In this document: piece after piece, positions 25,861 to 35,014 of the stretch
How the letters are laid out: each line of letters begins with the position of its first letter
Numbering within the stretch: the first letter of the stretch is position 1
Source: Pseudomonas canadensis
GTDB lineage: Bacteria; Pseudomonadota; Gammaproteobacteria; Pseudomonadales; Pseudomonadaceae
NCBI RefSeq assembly: GCF_000503215.1
Contig: NZ_KI628540.1
Coordinates: 331,313 to 395,312, forward strand
DNA: 64,000 bases
Direction: 5' to 3'
Program-made: the position numbers and the translations under genes
Notes under the pieces: generated by a model
Told to the model about the DNA's origin: nothing
What the model saw: only the letters and a program-made list of their open reading frames with translations
Database searches by the model: none

Positions 25861-26251
25861 TCGCGGTCACGCGGATTTCCACGCGCATGGTCGGCAGGCC
25901 CAGGGCCTCGACGCCGACTTGCGTCCAGATCGGCGCATGGTGGGGCATGTACTGGCGGTAGTGTTTGACCATCGCTTCGTTGACTTCGGGCGGGAAACCA
26001 CCGACGTGGTAGGAGTTGACGTGAATCACGTGCTCCCAACTGGCGCCGGCAGTAGCAAGGGTGCGTTCCAGGTTGTGAAACGCCTGGGCGATCTCGTCGG
26101 CCAGGGCGGCGGGGATCTTGAACTCATCGTCCCAGCCCCCTTGGCCTGAGGTTTCCACGCGATTGCCGATTTTTACCGCCTGCGAGTAATGCAGGTGCTC
26201 GCGCATGTAATCGCCGTAGCCGGAAGTGACAAAAAATTCAGGCGTGCTCAT
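25850..26251 (-). CDS. RidA/YjgF family protein
   Basis: 133 residues; start at 26251 with AAGGAA. RidA-like pattern: HYSQAVKIGNRVETSGQGGW, LERTLATAGASWEHVIHVNS, and MPHHAPIWTQVGVEALGLPT with the C-terminal strand MRVEIRVTAIIP. Canonical RidA hydrolyses reactive enamines/imines and carries an Arg near residue 105; here the corresponding stretch reads APIWTQVGVEAL, so it belongs to a variant subfamily. It lies 82 bases downstream of the EamA transporter on the same strand and may be the last gene of the AurF-like cluster, where it could deal with reactive nitrogenous intermediates. Confidence 0.8.
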   Translation of the reverse strand: MSTPEFFVTSGYGDYMREHLHYSQAVKIGNRVETSGQGGWDDEFKIPAALADEIAQAFHNLERTLATAGASWEHVIHVNSYHVGGFPPEVNEAMVKHYRQYMPHHAPIWTQVGVEALGLPTMRVEIRVTAIIP

Positions 26252-26333
26252 GGTATTTCCTTCGGTTCAGTACAGGACTGGACCCAAGCTAAAGCACTCA
26301 ATACACGAACAAAATACCGAATTTATGCCATGA

Positions 26334-27236
26334 CTATCTATCCATGTGGACAATTGGCTGCGGTTCCACGGGCGCGAGGTTGGCTGGCCTGCGATACAGG
26401 CCTACAGCCAGTCCGACGATGATGATCCCGATAGAAATCAGGTTCGGCGTGGAAATGCGCTCATCCAGAATCAGCATCGAGCTGGTGATACCGAACACCG
26501 GAATCAGCAACGACAGCGGCGCCACGGTGGAAACCGGGTACAGCTTGAGCAACGAGTTCCAGCCCCAGTAGGCAAAGTGCGTGGCCAGGTACACTTGGAA
26601 CAGGATCGACAAAACCGCCGTCAGGTCGAGGCTGGCCTGCAAACCTTCGAACGCGGCGCTGCCGTGCATCAACCAGGCCGTGAGGAACAGTGGGATCGGC
26701 GGGATCAGGCTGGCCCACACCATGAACGAGAAGATCTCCTTCACTCCGGATTTCTTGATGATCACGTTGCCCACGCTCCAGGCCACCGCGCTGAGCACGA
26801 TCAGCATGACGCCCAGCACCGCGTGGTTACCTTCCTGGGTGGAGATGATTCCGGCCAGGCCGATCAAGGCCAGCACGGCGCCGAGCATCTGCGCGCCACG
26901 GATCTTTTCCTTGAACAGCAAAAAGCCCCAGCCCATGGTGAAGAACACGCTGAGTTGAATGATCAATGAGGCAATACCGGGGCTCACGCCCACCTGGATG
27001 CCATAGTTGATCACGCCCCACATGCCCAGCCCGAAGATGAAGCCATAGGCGGCCACGTAGCTGAATTTGACGGCGGGACGCTTGATAAAGAACACCAGCG
27101 GCAGGGCGGCAAGGGCGAAGCGGATACCCGTGAGTACAAACGGGTCGATGGCGCGCAGGCCGAGTTTGGTGATGGGGAAGTTGACGCCCCATACCAGGGT
27201 GACGAGCACGGCAAGAGACAGATGTTTTTTCAGCAT
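26334..27236 (-). CDS. EamA/RhaT-type (DMT superfamily) transporter
   Basis: 300 residues from the ATG at 27236, with a perfect AAGGAGG; longer readings upstream have none. Ten membrane segments in two EamA repeats of five (first half begins LAVLVTLVWGVNFPITKLGL; second repeat begins near GVMLIVLSAVAWSVGNVIIK). Such carriers export amino acids and small metabolites. The start is 53 bases after the AsnB-like stop in the same operon, which points to export of the cluster's product. Confidence 0.85.
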   Translation of the reverse strand: MLKKHLSLAVLVTLVWGVNFPITKLGLRAIDPFVLTGIRFALAALPLVFFIKRPAVKFSYVAAYGFIFGLGMWGVINYGIQVGVSPGIASLIIQLSVFFTMGWGFLLFKEKIRGAQMLGAVLALIGLAGIISTQEGNHAVLGVMLIVLSAVAWSVGNVIIKKSGVKEIFSFMVWASLIPPIPLFLTAWLMHGSAAFEGLQASLDLTAVLSILFQVYLATHFAYWGWNSLLKLYPVSTVAPLSLLIPVFGITSSMLILDERISTPNLISIGIIIVGLAVGLYRRPANLAPVEPQPIVHMDR

Positions 27237-27289
27237 GGACCCTCCTTGGGTCAGGCGGCACACCGCGATCGCGAGGTGCCGCCGGGAAG

Positions 27290-29194
27290 TCAGTTCAAGG
27301 CGAAGCGTTTTTGCATCAGGCACAGCCCGGCGATTTCCATCAGCAGGTTGTCTGCCGAAGCGCGTTGGGCGGTGGACAAGCTTGGCAGGGTTGCCAGCAA
27401 GGCGCGTACTTTACGCGGGTCGAAGAACGGTACGTTATTCAATGCCGGGCCGCTCAACACGTCGTTGATCATTTCATACAGCTTCGATTGCGGGCTTTCG
27501 GATGCCGGCGGGGCGCGGAAGTACTGCTTCTTGCGATCCAGCACAGCCTGGGGCACATAAGGGCGCATGGCTTCGCGCAGCGCGTATTTCTCGGTGGCGC
27601 CGCGCACTTTCATGTTCACTGGCAGGCGGCACGCGGCCTCAATCACTTGGTGATCGAGCAGCGGTGGTCGACCTTCCAGACTGCCGGCCATTTCCATGCG
27701 GTCTCCCAGGGAGGTGAGCACCACGTTGGGCAGGCTGGACTTGGCCACCATATACAGCGAACGGTTCACCGGCTCCCAGCCGTTGAGCGCCCGTGGGCTC
27801 AGGCGATCGTAGAACTCGCGATAGGCATCGGTATTGCTGAAACGCTCACGGAAGTCATCGCTGTACAACTGCGCCAGGGGGCCGAACAGCGCCGACTGGG
27901 TTTGCAGCCAGGACACGCCATGGCCGAGTTCGTCCTGCACCCATTTCACATCATTTTTGCCGCCGGGCAGGTAGCGATCTTCGCTGGCATGCAGGCGTCG
28001 GCTGAGTTCGGCGATCGCGGTCGGGTCCTGGTTTTCGTGGTTGTACAACACCATGTCGCGACGATAGTGCGGGTAGCCGCCGAAGACTTCGTCGGCACCT
28101 TCACCAGTGAGTACGGCGCGCATGCCCTGATTCTGCACATATTTGCACAGCAGGTACTTGGCCACGCTGTGAGCGTTGGCGAAGGGCATTTCGGCGTGCC
28201 ACAGGGCATTTTCGAAGTTATCCGCCATGTCGGAGGAGTTCACCGACAGCACATTGAGGTGGGCACGGTTATGCCGTGCGGCCACTTCGGCGTACTGGCG
28301 TTCGTCGTAGGCCTGCTCACCTTCGAACGACAAGTGGAACGCCTGCAATGGCTGGCCGGTCAGCTCGGTGGCGATGCCGAGCATGGCCGACGAGTCGAGA
28401 CCGCCACTCAGGCACACTCCGACCGGTACATCGGCATGCAGGCGCAGGCGTACGGACTCTTCGATGGTGTTGCGCAGGGACTCGATCATCTCGGCTTCAC
28501 TGCGCTGCTCGGTGGCTTGGGCATCCGGGAAGTCCCAGTCCCAGTACTGTTCGGTTTGCAGGCCGCTTTCATCGGCGATGATCCAGCAACCTGGTTTCAC
28601 GCTGCGAATATTGTTGAACACAGTCCGGTCGCGCAGGATGAAACCGCGATTGGCGTAGGCTTCGTGGTCCCACTGCGCGGGTACACCGGCTGCTAGCAAG
28701 GCTTTGATTTCGGAGGCGAAGTACCAGGCACCTTCATGCTCGGTGTAGTACAGCGGCTTGACGCCCACCCGGTCACGCACGGCAAACAGCTTTTTGCGCA
28801 GGCGATCGAAGATCAGGATGGTGAATTCGCCGCGCAGTTGCTTGAGGCCGCGTACGCCATGGCGGCGGTACAGGTGCATGGCGATTTCGCTGTCGGACGA
28901 GGTCTTGAAGCGGCAACCATCGCTCTCCAGTTCGGCGCGGATGCGTTGATAGTCATAGAACTCGCCGTTGACCATCATCACCAAGTCGCCTTCGTCGGCC
29001 ACGATAGGCTGGGTGCCGTTACCCAGGCCGACCAGTCCCAGGCGCACATAGCCAAAGGCGGCCTGGCCTTGGGGGTCGAACCATTGGCTGGAGCTGTCCG
29101 GGCCGCGATGATGGATTGCACGCAGGGCGGCATCGAACATGTTCGGGTTGAACGCACGAGGTTGTTTGGCAAAGACGCCAATGTATCCACACAT
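27290..29194 (-). CDS. Asparagine synthase-like glutamine-dependent amidotransferase
   Basis: 634 residues. The N-terminal class II glutaminase starts directly with the nucleophile Cys2 (MCGYIGVFAK) and shows HHRGPDSS, LGLVGLGNGTQP and VMMVNGEFYDYQ. The ATP-pyrophosphatase domain carries the P-loop CLSGGLDSSAMLGIA at about residue 260 and LTGEGADEVFGGYPHYRRD further on. It has the full AsnB layout. Because it is embedded with an AurF-type oxygenase, a crotonase and an exporter, it probably amidates a pathway intermediate, like the AsnB homologues of natural-product clusters, and not necessarily aspartate. The gene starts 46 bases after the oxygenase stop. Confidence 0.88.
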   Translation of the reverse strand: MCGYIGVFAKQPRAFNPNMFDAALRAIHHRGPDSSSQWFDPQGQAAFGYVRLGLVGLGNGTQPIVADEGDLVMMVNGEFYDYQRIRAELESDGCRFKTSSDSEIAMHLYRRHGVRGLKQLRGEFTILIFDRLRKKLFAVRDRVGVKPLYYTEHEGAWYFASEIKALLAAGVPAQWDHEAYANRGFILRDRTVFNNIRSVKPGCWIIADESGLQTEQYWDWDFPDAQATEQRSEAEMIESLRNTIEESVRLRLHADVPVGVCLSGGLDSSAMLGIATELTGQPLQAFHLSFEGEQAYDERQYAEVAARHNRAHLNVLSVNSSDMADNFENALWHAEMPFANAHSVAKYLLCKYVQNQGMRAVLTGEGADEVFGGYPHYRRDMVLYNHENQDPTAIAELSRRLHASEDRYLPGGKNDVKWVQDELGHGVSWLQTQSALFGPLAQLYSDDFRERFSNTDAYREFYDRLSPRALNGWEPVNRSLYMVAKSSLPNVVLTSLGDRMEMAGSLEGRPPLLDHQVIEAACRLPVNMKVRGATEKYALREAMRPYVPQAVLDRKKQYFRAPPASESPQSKLYEMINDVLSGPALNNVPFFDPRKVRALLATLPSLSTAQRASADNLLMEIAGLCLMQKRFALN

Positions 29195-29239
29195 GACAAT
29201 TACTCTATTGAATTTGTATTGATCAGCAGCACGCTGGTT

Positions 29240-30199
29240 TCAAACGGTGGTGACCGGTTCGCTCATCACTGGCAGCTCAGGCAGCACCGCGTCGGGGTGT
29301 ATGCCAATGGAGCTGAGAATCTCGGGCATGGCCGAGTAGTCCGCTTCGCCGGTCTCGGTAAATTGAGTCGGTAGTAGCAGCGATTGGTCGCCGAACACTT
29401 CGAGCAGTTGCGGCAGGATGATTCGCCACGCCGAAATCTCGCGCATCGGGAAGATCCGGATGGAGTTGGCGATGCCGCGGGTGAACAAGGCGGTTTGCTG
29501 CGCGGTGAAGTCTCCGACCACCTGCTGCACGAACAGCGGGAAGATGTGCTTGTGCACCAGCTCGTCTTTTTTGTGCAGGGCCACCACATGGCGAAACACC
29601 GGTTGGATCTCCGGCGCGTCGCTGAGGTCGGCCAGGTAGTCGCTGATAAATGTCTCCGAGACCAGCGAGAAGGCCAGGCGGTAGATCTTGAAATCCGCTT
29701 CGGACAGGGTGGCCTGGGCCTGGTTCAGGTGGCGGGTCAGTTCCAGCTCCGGCCATTTGATGCGCATGCCGCGCTGGGTAATTGCCAGCTCACACATGTT
29801 GATCGAAAACAGAGTGTGATAAGCCTCATCCGCCAGGGTTTCGGAAATCGTCGCGGCGCTGGCGGAGCTCAGGCGCGGGCCCAACTGCAGCAGGTCGATG
29901 CAGGACGGGCAAATGATTTCGGTTTCGATGGCGATGGTTTTCTGGTTATAGATCACCCAGCCGGCCGACAGGATCAGCAGTTTCAGGGCGTGGGGGTAGT
30001 GCTGGTAATGCGGATCATGGGCGAAAGGTAACAGGGCCTCGAGAAAGTCCGGCGCCTGCAGGTCAAGCTGGATATCCGGCCGTTGGGAATCGAGCTTGAT
30101 CTGTGCGCGTTTGTGCCAGCTGCGTTCGATTTTGATCAATCGTTCATCGGTCGCGTCATTGCTGCGATAAAGATCGTCTTGAGTGCTGTGCTGAAACAT
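29240..30199 (-). CDS. AurF-type diiron N-oxygenase
   Basis: 319 residues from the ATG at 30199 (GGTGA upstream); an ATG at 30238 is an alternative. The seven iron ligands known for AurF (p-aminobenzoate N-oxygenase) are matched in order and spacing: a Glu in AIETE (residue 92 or 94), Glu125 and His128 in ADEAYHT, Glu182 in LVSETFI, then His209, Glu213 and His216 in LHKKDELVHK. A Cys pair, ICPSC, lies just after the first Glu. Family members oxidise aryl or alkyl amines to hydroxylamine, nitroso or nitro groups. The substrate is unknown. It sits between the crotonase and AsnB-like genes in one operon. Confidence 0.85.
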   Translation of the reverse strand: MFQHSTQDDLYRSNDATDERLIKIERSWHKRAQIKLDSQRPDIQLDLQAPDFLEALLPFAHDPHYQHYPHALKLLILSAGWVIYNQKTIAIETEIICPSCIDLLQLGPRLSSASAATISETLADEAYHTLFSINMCELAITQRGMRIKWPELELTRHLNQAQATLSEADFKIYRLAFSLVSETFISDYLADLSDAPEIQPVFRHVVALHKKDELVHKHIFPLFVQQVVGDFTAQQTALFTRGIANSIRIFPMREISAWRIILPQLLEVFGDQSLLLPTQFTETGEADYSAMPEILSSIGIHPDAVLPELPVMSEPVTTV

Positions 30200-30278
30200 G
30201 GTTTCACCAGGTTGATAGTGATTGTGAAGGCCATCCATGGTTTGCCGAGGTGCGCTCGGCAACGTTCACGACCGGGAG

Positions 30279-31064
30279 TTACACCGCTGGCGCGGTCTGG
30301 ATCTTGTCCTTCTTGCGATCCAGGAAGTCCGCCAGGCGATCCTGTGTGCGGATATCCGAAGACACCACGGCAGCAATCAAGGCTTCCGTCATCAGGCCGT
30401 CCTGCTGGCTTTGATCGACAATGCGCGGCAGCACGTGGGTTACCGCGTAGTTGGTCATGGGCAGGTTGCCGGCGATCTTGTGCGCCAACTCGGTGGCCTT
30501 GAGTACCGCCTGGCCGACCGGCACCAGGTACTGGGCTACGCCGCGCTCATAGCTTTCCTTGGCGTAGAGCGTGCGGCCGGTGAGCATCATGTCGGTCATC
30601 AGGGCGATGCCGGCGATGCGCGGGAAGCGCACCGAGGCGCCGACGCCGACGTACAGGCCACGCATCGCCTCGGGCAGCGAGAAGAAGGCGCTGTCATCCA
30701 CCACGCGCAGGCTGCAGGCCGTGGCGATTTCCAGGCCACCACCGATGGCGGCACCGGTAATGGCGGCGACGACGGGCACCTTGCCGAACTGGATCAGTTC
30801 AAAGGTTTTGTGCCATTCGCGGAAGGCCTGGACGTTGTCGATGACCGATTGGTCGCGGATCTCCGACAAGTCCAGCCCCGTGCAGAAATGCTGGCTGGTG
30901 CTGTAGAGCACGGCGGCACCAATGCCTTCAGGCATATTGGTGAAGGTATCGCGCAGTTCGTGCATGACTTCCAGAGACATGGCGTTTCGCTTCTGCGGGC
31001 GGTTGAGACCCACCATCAGAACGGCGCCGTCTACTCGTACGTCCAAGTAGTTTTTGACACTCAT
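30279..31064 (-). CDS. Enoyl-CoA hydratase/isomerase (crotonase) family protein
   Basis: 261 residues from the ATG at 31064 (MSVKNYLDVRVDG). Crotonase-fold signatures: LNRPQKRNAMSLEVM, the oxyanion-hole stretches FCTGLDLSEI and AITGAAIGGGLEIATACSLR, and FSLPEAMRGLYVGVGAS. It would hydrate, isomerise or hydrolyse a CoA thioester. It is the first gene of the minus-strand cluster, separated by 107 bases from the divergent AraC regulator, so this gap should contain the cluster promoter. The substrate is unknown. Confidence 0.88.
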   Translation of the reverse strand: MSVKNYLDVRVDGAVLMVGLNRPQKRNAMSLEVMHELRDTFTNMPEGIGAAVLYSTSQHFCTGLDLSEIRDQSVIDNVQAFREWHKTFELIQFGKVPVVAAITGAAIGGGLEIATACSLRVVDDSAFFSLPEAMRGLYVGVGASVRFPRIAGIALMTDMMLTGRTLYAKESYERGVAQYLVPVGQAVLKATELAHKIAGNLPMTNYAVTHVLPRIVDQSQQDGLMTEALIAAVVSSDIRTQDRLADFLDRKKDKIQTAPAV

Positions 31065-31171
31065 TTTCCGAATATCCCTTCGAGATGAACCCAACTTGGG
31101 GAGCGACGATTCTAGGTGGCAGAGTAGTGGCCCGCTTGCTATGTCAGGTCATACTTTGACAAAATCGGGCC

Positions 31172-31969
31172 ATGCCGCCGACCTTCACTTATTCCCCGTA
31201 CGAACCCGACAGCCCCGAAGCGGTGGTGACGCTGCGCGAGTACCCGTCCGGCACGGTGTTTCCACGGCATACCCATCGCCGTGGGCAGTTCGCTTATGCG
31301 TCCACCGGTGCGCTGAAAATGTTCACTGACCTCGGTAACTGGGTCGTACCGCCGCAGCGCGCGATCTGGGTGCCAGGCGGCGTCTCCCATGAGATGCACA
31401 TGCGCGGCGATGTGGTGATGCTCAATACTTACCTGGACGACGACGCGGCCCGGCGCGCAGGGTTGCAGGACTATTGCCAGGTATTTGGCGTCTCGCCGCT
31501 GTTGCGCCATCTCCTGGAGGCGGCGCTGGCGATTGGGCCATCGGCCTCGCCCAGTGTTCGCGATCGCTGCGTGCTGACCCTGTTGATCGATGAAATCGGC
31601 GCTATGCCCGAGTTGCCCCTCAGTGCGCCGTTGCCCTCCGAAGCACGTCTGGCTCGTTCTTGTCAGCGCTTCCTCGAAGCCCCGACGCAGAAGATCTCCA
31701 TCTGCGAGATGGCCGACTGGTCGAGCATGAGCCGACGCACCTTCACCCGTAACTTCCGTGAATGCACGGGCATGACCTTTGTGTCCTGGCGCCAGCAGGT
31801 GTGCCTGTTGGAGGCGACGGCGCGGCTCAGTCATGGCTCGTCCATCACCGATGTGGCGTTCGAGTTAGGGTTCAGCAGTTCCAGCGCGTTCACTTCGGTA
31901 TTCCGCCGCAATCTGGGCGATTCACCGGCGCGTTACCTAGCCAAGTCCAAGGCCGCCTCCCTGTTCTGA
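31172..31969 (+). CDS. AraC family regulator with cupin N-terminus, probable controller of the AurF-like cluster
   Basis: 265 residues. The N-terminal cupin has HTHRRGQFAYA and VPPQRAIWVPGGVSHEM; the C-terminal AraC double HTH has ISICEMADWSSMSRRTFTRN and ITDVAFELGFSSSSAFTSVF. The motif set is that of the NimR/YdeO-like cupin-AraC group often controlling adjacent exporters or small clusters. It is divergent from the crotonase gene, which makes it the most likely specific regulator of the 25850-31064 cluster. A ligand cannot be inferred. Confidence 0.88.
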   Translation: MPPTFTYSPYEPDSPEAVVTLREYPSGTVFPRHTHRRGQFAYASTGALKMFTDLGNWVVPPQRAIWVPGGVSHEMHMRGDVVMLNTYLDDDAARRAGLQDYCQVFGVSPLLRHLLEAALAIGPSASPSVRDRCVLTLLIDEIGAMPELPLSAPLPSEARLARSCQRFLEAPTQKISICEMADWSSMSRRTFTRNFRECTGMTFVSWRQQVCLLEATARLSHGSSITDVAFELGFSSSSAFTSVFRRNLGDSPARYLAKSKAASLF

Positions 31970-32072
31970 AAGGACGAAGAGGCCAATGCGGTGCCTTTTC
32001 CCCCAGCGGTACGACGTTGAACCCCGCCCTTTGTTACTATCGCCGTCCCTTGTCACCAGGAGTCATTGCCCC

Positions 32073-33626
32073 ATGCAGCACCAGTGGGATGAAATGCACC
32101 GCACCCGCAAGCCCACGTTCTTGATGTGTGGTGAGCCCCAGGGCGATGTGCTTAATCTCTATGTCCACGGTTATTCGGCGTTCTTCAACCGACAACAGCT
32201 GGGCAGCTTCAAGGCGCAGTTGGCGGGCATCGAAGGCTCCACCAACCTGATGCTGTTCTGGCCGGCGGGGCATTTCCTGGAAAACCTGTTTGCACCGTTC
32301 AAGGATGTGATCGGCGCAATGCTGGGCGGCGGCAGCCTGGGCGCGGCGACTGTCGGGGTGGGCAAGGCCATTGCGTATTTCCTCGATCACTACAAAAGCG
32401 TCGAGGCACGGGTGGACGAGGTCGCCAAGAGCTTGCTGCCCGAATTGGCCAATTACCTGCACGGCGAGTCCCTGGCAGTCCGGCGTATCAACCTGATTGG
32501 CCATTCCCTTGGCGCACGCATTCTGGTCAAGAGCCTGCTCGCCAATCCCGAGACCGCCCGTGAACTGCCATTGGACAATCTGCTGTTGATGGGCGGGGCG
32601 ATCTGCACGTCGAGCCCGTGGGATGATGTATCGGCGCCGCTCAACGGGCGCGTGATCAATTGCCACTCCAGCAAAGACTGGGCGCTGGCCCTGAAACCGG
32701 ATACCGAGCGTTGCATCGGCCGCTATGCGATCCCGGTGACGCCGGCGCTCAAGGCCAAGGTCACCAACGTGCACTTGGCGACCTTCGATCATGCCGCCTA
32801 CTGGCCGCAGTTGCAGACGGTGGTGCAGTACACAGACCTGTTGCACGAGCGGCGCGGCATGATCCGCTCCGACCAGCGCAGCCCGCAGGTGCGTTTTGCC
32901 GAAGAGGACGCGGAGCTGTTTCCGGCGCTGGTGCAGGCGCGGCCCGAGGAGTTGAAGTTTCTCGCTGAACTGATGGCGCAAAAGCGCAGTGCGACTATCG
33001 ACGCCACAGTGCGCGAGCCGCTCAAGCTGGCCATCGAGTTGCAGCGCATGGGCGGCGATACCTTTATGAACCTGGCCCGTGGCCACGGCGTGAGTTACCG
33101 CCAGATCGCCGAAGATGTGGTGCAGCGGCTGGGTATCAAGTTCGATGAGCCGCTCAATACCGTCGAATTGGCCGACCTTGAAGCCCAGGTCGCCGAAAAG
33201 CTCATCGAGCAGTACAAGGACAAACTCAGCAACGCCGACCGCCAGGTGTTCGACGCCGAACTCAAGGCCGCCGCGCAAAAGGAGCAGGGCTTGTTCAACC
33301 GTTTCGATGTCGGCCGATCGGCGACCACCGCGTTGAGCGGCACGGCGCTCGCCGGGTTGACCGGGTTTATCCTGCGTCGTGGCGCGGCCACGGCCATCCC
33401 GGTGGTGGGCCAGGCACTGGCCGCAGCGATGCTGCTGGTGAGCGGGGTACGCGCGTTTTCCGGCCCGGCGTATTCAATTACCACTCTGGCGGTGCTGGTG
33501 ATAGGTGTGATTCGCCAGCGCATGGAGCGTGAAGCGCTGAACCAGGAGATGGACCTGGTGGTGCAAGTGGTCGAAGCGTTCGACTTGCCGCGGGAGACGG
33601 TGATGCGCACGGTCGCATCCGACTGA
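32073..33626 (+). CDS. Alpha/beta-hydrolase fused to a YaaW-like (UPF0174) C-terminal domain
   Basis: 517 residues from the ATG at 32073. Residues 1-270 form an alpha/beta-hydrolase of the DUF726-like type: LNLYVHGYSAFFN, nucleophile motif LIGHSLGARILVKSLL, and ATFDHAAYWPQ with a candidate catalytic His. Residues 300-510 resemble E. coli YaaW: LKFLAELMAQKRSATID, IELQRMGGDTFMNLARGHG, YRQIAEDVVQRLGIK and the C-terminal AFSGPAYSITTLAVLVIGV. Two hydrophobic helices lie in the region 415-490 (LSGTALAGLTGFIL, GQALAAAMLLVSG), so it may associate with membrane. The function of YaaW is unknown; a lipase/esterase coupled to a membrane-targeting domain is one possibility. Confidence 0.75.
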   Translation: MQHQWDEMHRTRKPTFLMCGEPQGDVLNLYVHGYSAFFNRQQLGSFKAQLAGIEGSTNLMLFWPAGHFLENLFAPFKDVIGAMLGGGSLGAATVGVGKAIAYFLDHYKSVEARVDEVAKSLLPELANYLHGESLAVRRINLIGHSLGARILVKSLLANPETARELPLDNLLLMGGAICTSSPWDDVSAPLNGRVINCHSSKDWALALKPDTERCIGRYAIPVTPALKAKVTNVHLATFDHAAYWPQLQTVVQYTDLLHERRGMIRSDQRSPQVRFAEEDAELFPALVQARPEELKFLAELMAQKRSATIDATVREPLKLAIELQRMGGDTFMNLARGHGVSYRQIAEDVVQRLGIKFDEPLNTVELADLEAQVAEKLIEQYKDKLSNADRQVFDAELKAAAQKEQGLFNRFDVGRSATTALSGTALAGLTGFILRRGAATAIPVVGQALAAAMLLVSGVRAFSGPAYSITTLAVLVIGVIRQRMEREALNQEMDLVVQVVEAFDLPRETVMRTVASD

Positions 33627-33667
33627 TAAGCTGCGTCTCTATCGAGTGTGTTTGCCTGGGATACCGC

Positions 33668-34990
33668 GTGAAATTCAGCCTGCCAAAAATCGCTACCGCC
33701 CCCTTTTGCCCGCCGGAAGTCGCCGGTTCCGTCGCCGTTGACCCCAAGGCTTCGTTCTTCAAGCGCGCGCTGATGTTCGCCGGACCAGGCTTGCTGATCT
33801 CCATTGGCTACATGGACCCAGGCAACTGGGCCACGGCCATCGAGGCCGGCTCACGCTATGGTTACAACCTGCTGTTCGTGGTGTTGCTGGCCAGCCTGGC
33901 GGGAATGGCGGTGCAGTGCCTGTGCTCGCGGTTGGGCATTGCCACCGGAAAAGACCTGGCGCAACTGTGCCGCGAGCGCTACAGCAAGCGATCCGCACGC
34001 ACCCAGTGGGTGCTTGCGGAAATCTCCATCATTGCCACTGACCTCGCCGAAGTACTCGGCTGTGCCCTGGCCTTTCACTTGCTGCTGGGGGTGTCACTGA
34101 CCACCGGCATTGTCATCACTGCCTTCGATACCTTGCTGATCCTGGCCTTGCAGAACCGCGGTTTCCGCCGCCTTGAAGCGATTATGCTGGCGCTGGTAGC
34201 AACTATCGGCGTGTGTTTCTTCATCGAACTGGTCCTGATCAAACCTTTCTGGCCGGACGTGTTCAGTGGTTTCACCCCGTCATTGTCGGCCATCAGCGAT
34301 GCTGCACCACTGTATTTGGCCATCGGCATCCTCGGGGCCACGGTGATGCCTCATAACCTCTACCTGCACAGCTCCATCGTGCAAACCCGGCTGATCGGCA
34401 AGGATCTGGCCAGCAAACAGGACGCGGTCAAGTTGGCGCGTATCGACACCATTGGCTCGCTAGCGCTCGCGCTGTTGGTCAACGCCGCGATCCTGGTGCT
34501 CGCTGCCGCAGCCTTCCACAAGACCGGCCACACTGACGTGGTCGAGATACAGGATGCCTACCACCTGCTTGATCCGCTGGTTGGTGGTGCCTTCGCCAGT
34601 ATTCTGTTTGGCATTGCCTTGCTGGCCTCCGGGCAAAGCTCCACCTTTACCGGCACCATCGCCGGGCAGGTGATCATGGAGGGCTACCTCAACCTGCGTA
34701 TTCCCTGCTGGCAGCGGCGTTTGATCACACGTGGCCTGGCGCTGATCCCTGCGTTCCTGGGGGTATGGCTGATGGGCGACGATGCCATCGGCAAATTGCT
34801 GATCCTCAGCCAAGTGGTGCTCAGCCTGCAGTTGCCGTTCGCGCTGTATCCGCTGATCCGCATGACCGGTGACAAGCAACTGATGGGGCCGTTCGTGAAT
34901 CGCCTACCCACACGCTTGCTGGCGTGGTTTCTGTTCGCGGTGATCAGTGGGGCGAATGCCTGGTTGATTGGGCAGTGGGTCTTTGGGTAG
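33668..34990 (+). CDS. mntH: Manganese/divalent-metal transporter, NRAMP family
   Basis: 440 residues from the GTG at 33668. Eleven membrane segments are expected. Metal-binding DPGN in TM1 (YMDPGNWATAIEAG, about residues 48-60) and MPH in TM6 (GATVMPHNLYLHSSIVQTR, about residue 228) are intact, so Mn2+/Fe2+ proton symport is expected. No Fur or MntR site was identified in the 41-base gap after the hydrolase gene, so it may be read from an upstream promoter. Confidence 0.93.
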   Translation: MKFSLPKIATAPFCPPEVAGSVAVDPKASFFKRALMFAGPGLLISIGYMDPGNWATAIEAGSRYGYNLLFVVLLASLAGMAVQCLCSRLGIATGKDLAQLCRERYSKRSARTQWVLAEISIIATDLAEVLGCALAFHLLLGVSLTTGIVITAFDTLLILALQNRGFRRLEAIMLALVATIGVCFFIELVLIKPFWPDVFSGFTPSLSAISDAAPLYLAIGILGATVMPHNLYLHSSIVQTRLIGKDLASKQDAVKLARIDTIGSLALALLVNAAILVLAAAAFHKTGHTDVVEIQDAYHLLDPLVGGAFASILFGIALLASGQSSTFTGTIAGQVIMEGYLNLRIPCWQRRLITRGLALIPAFLGVWLMGDDAIGKLLILSQVVLSLQLPFALYPLIRMTGDKQLMGPFVNRLPTRLLAWFLFAVISGANAWLIGQWVFG

Positions 34991-35014
34991 ACACAACGAA
35001 GCAATCGGGACGAT

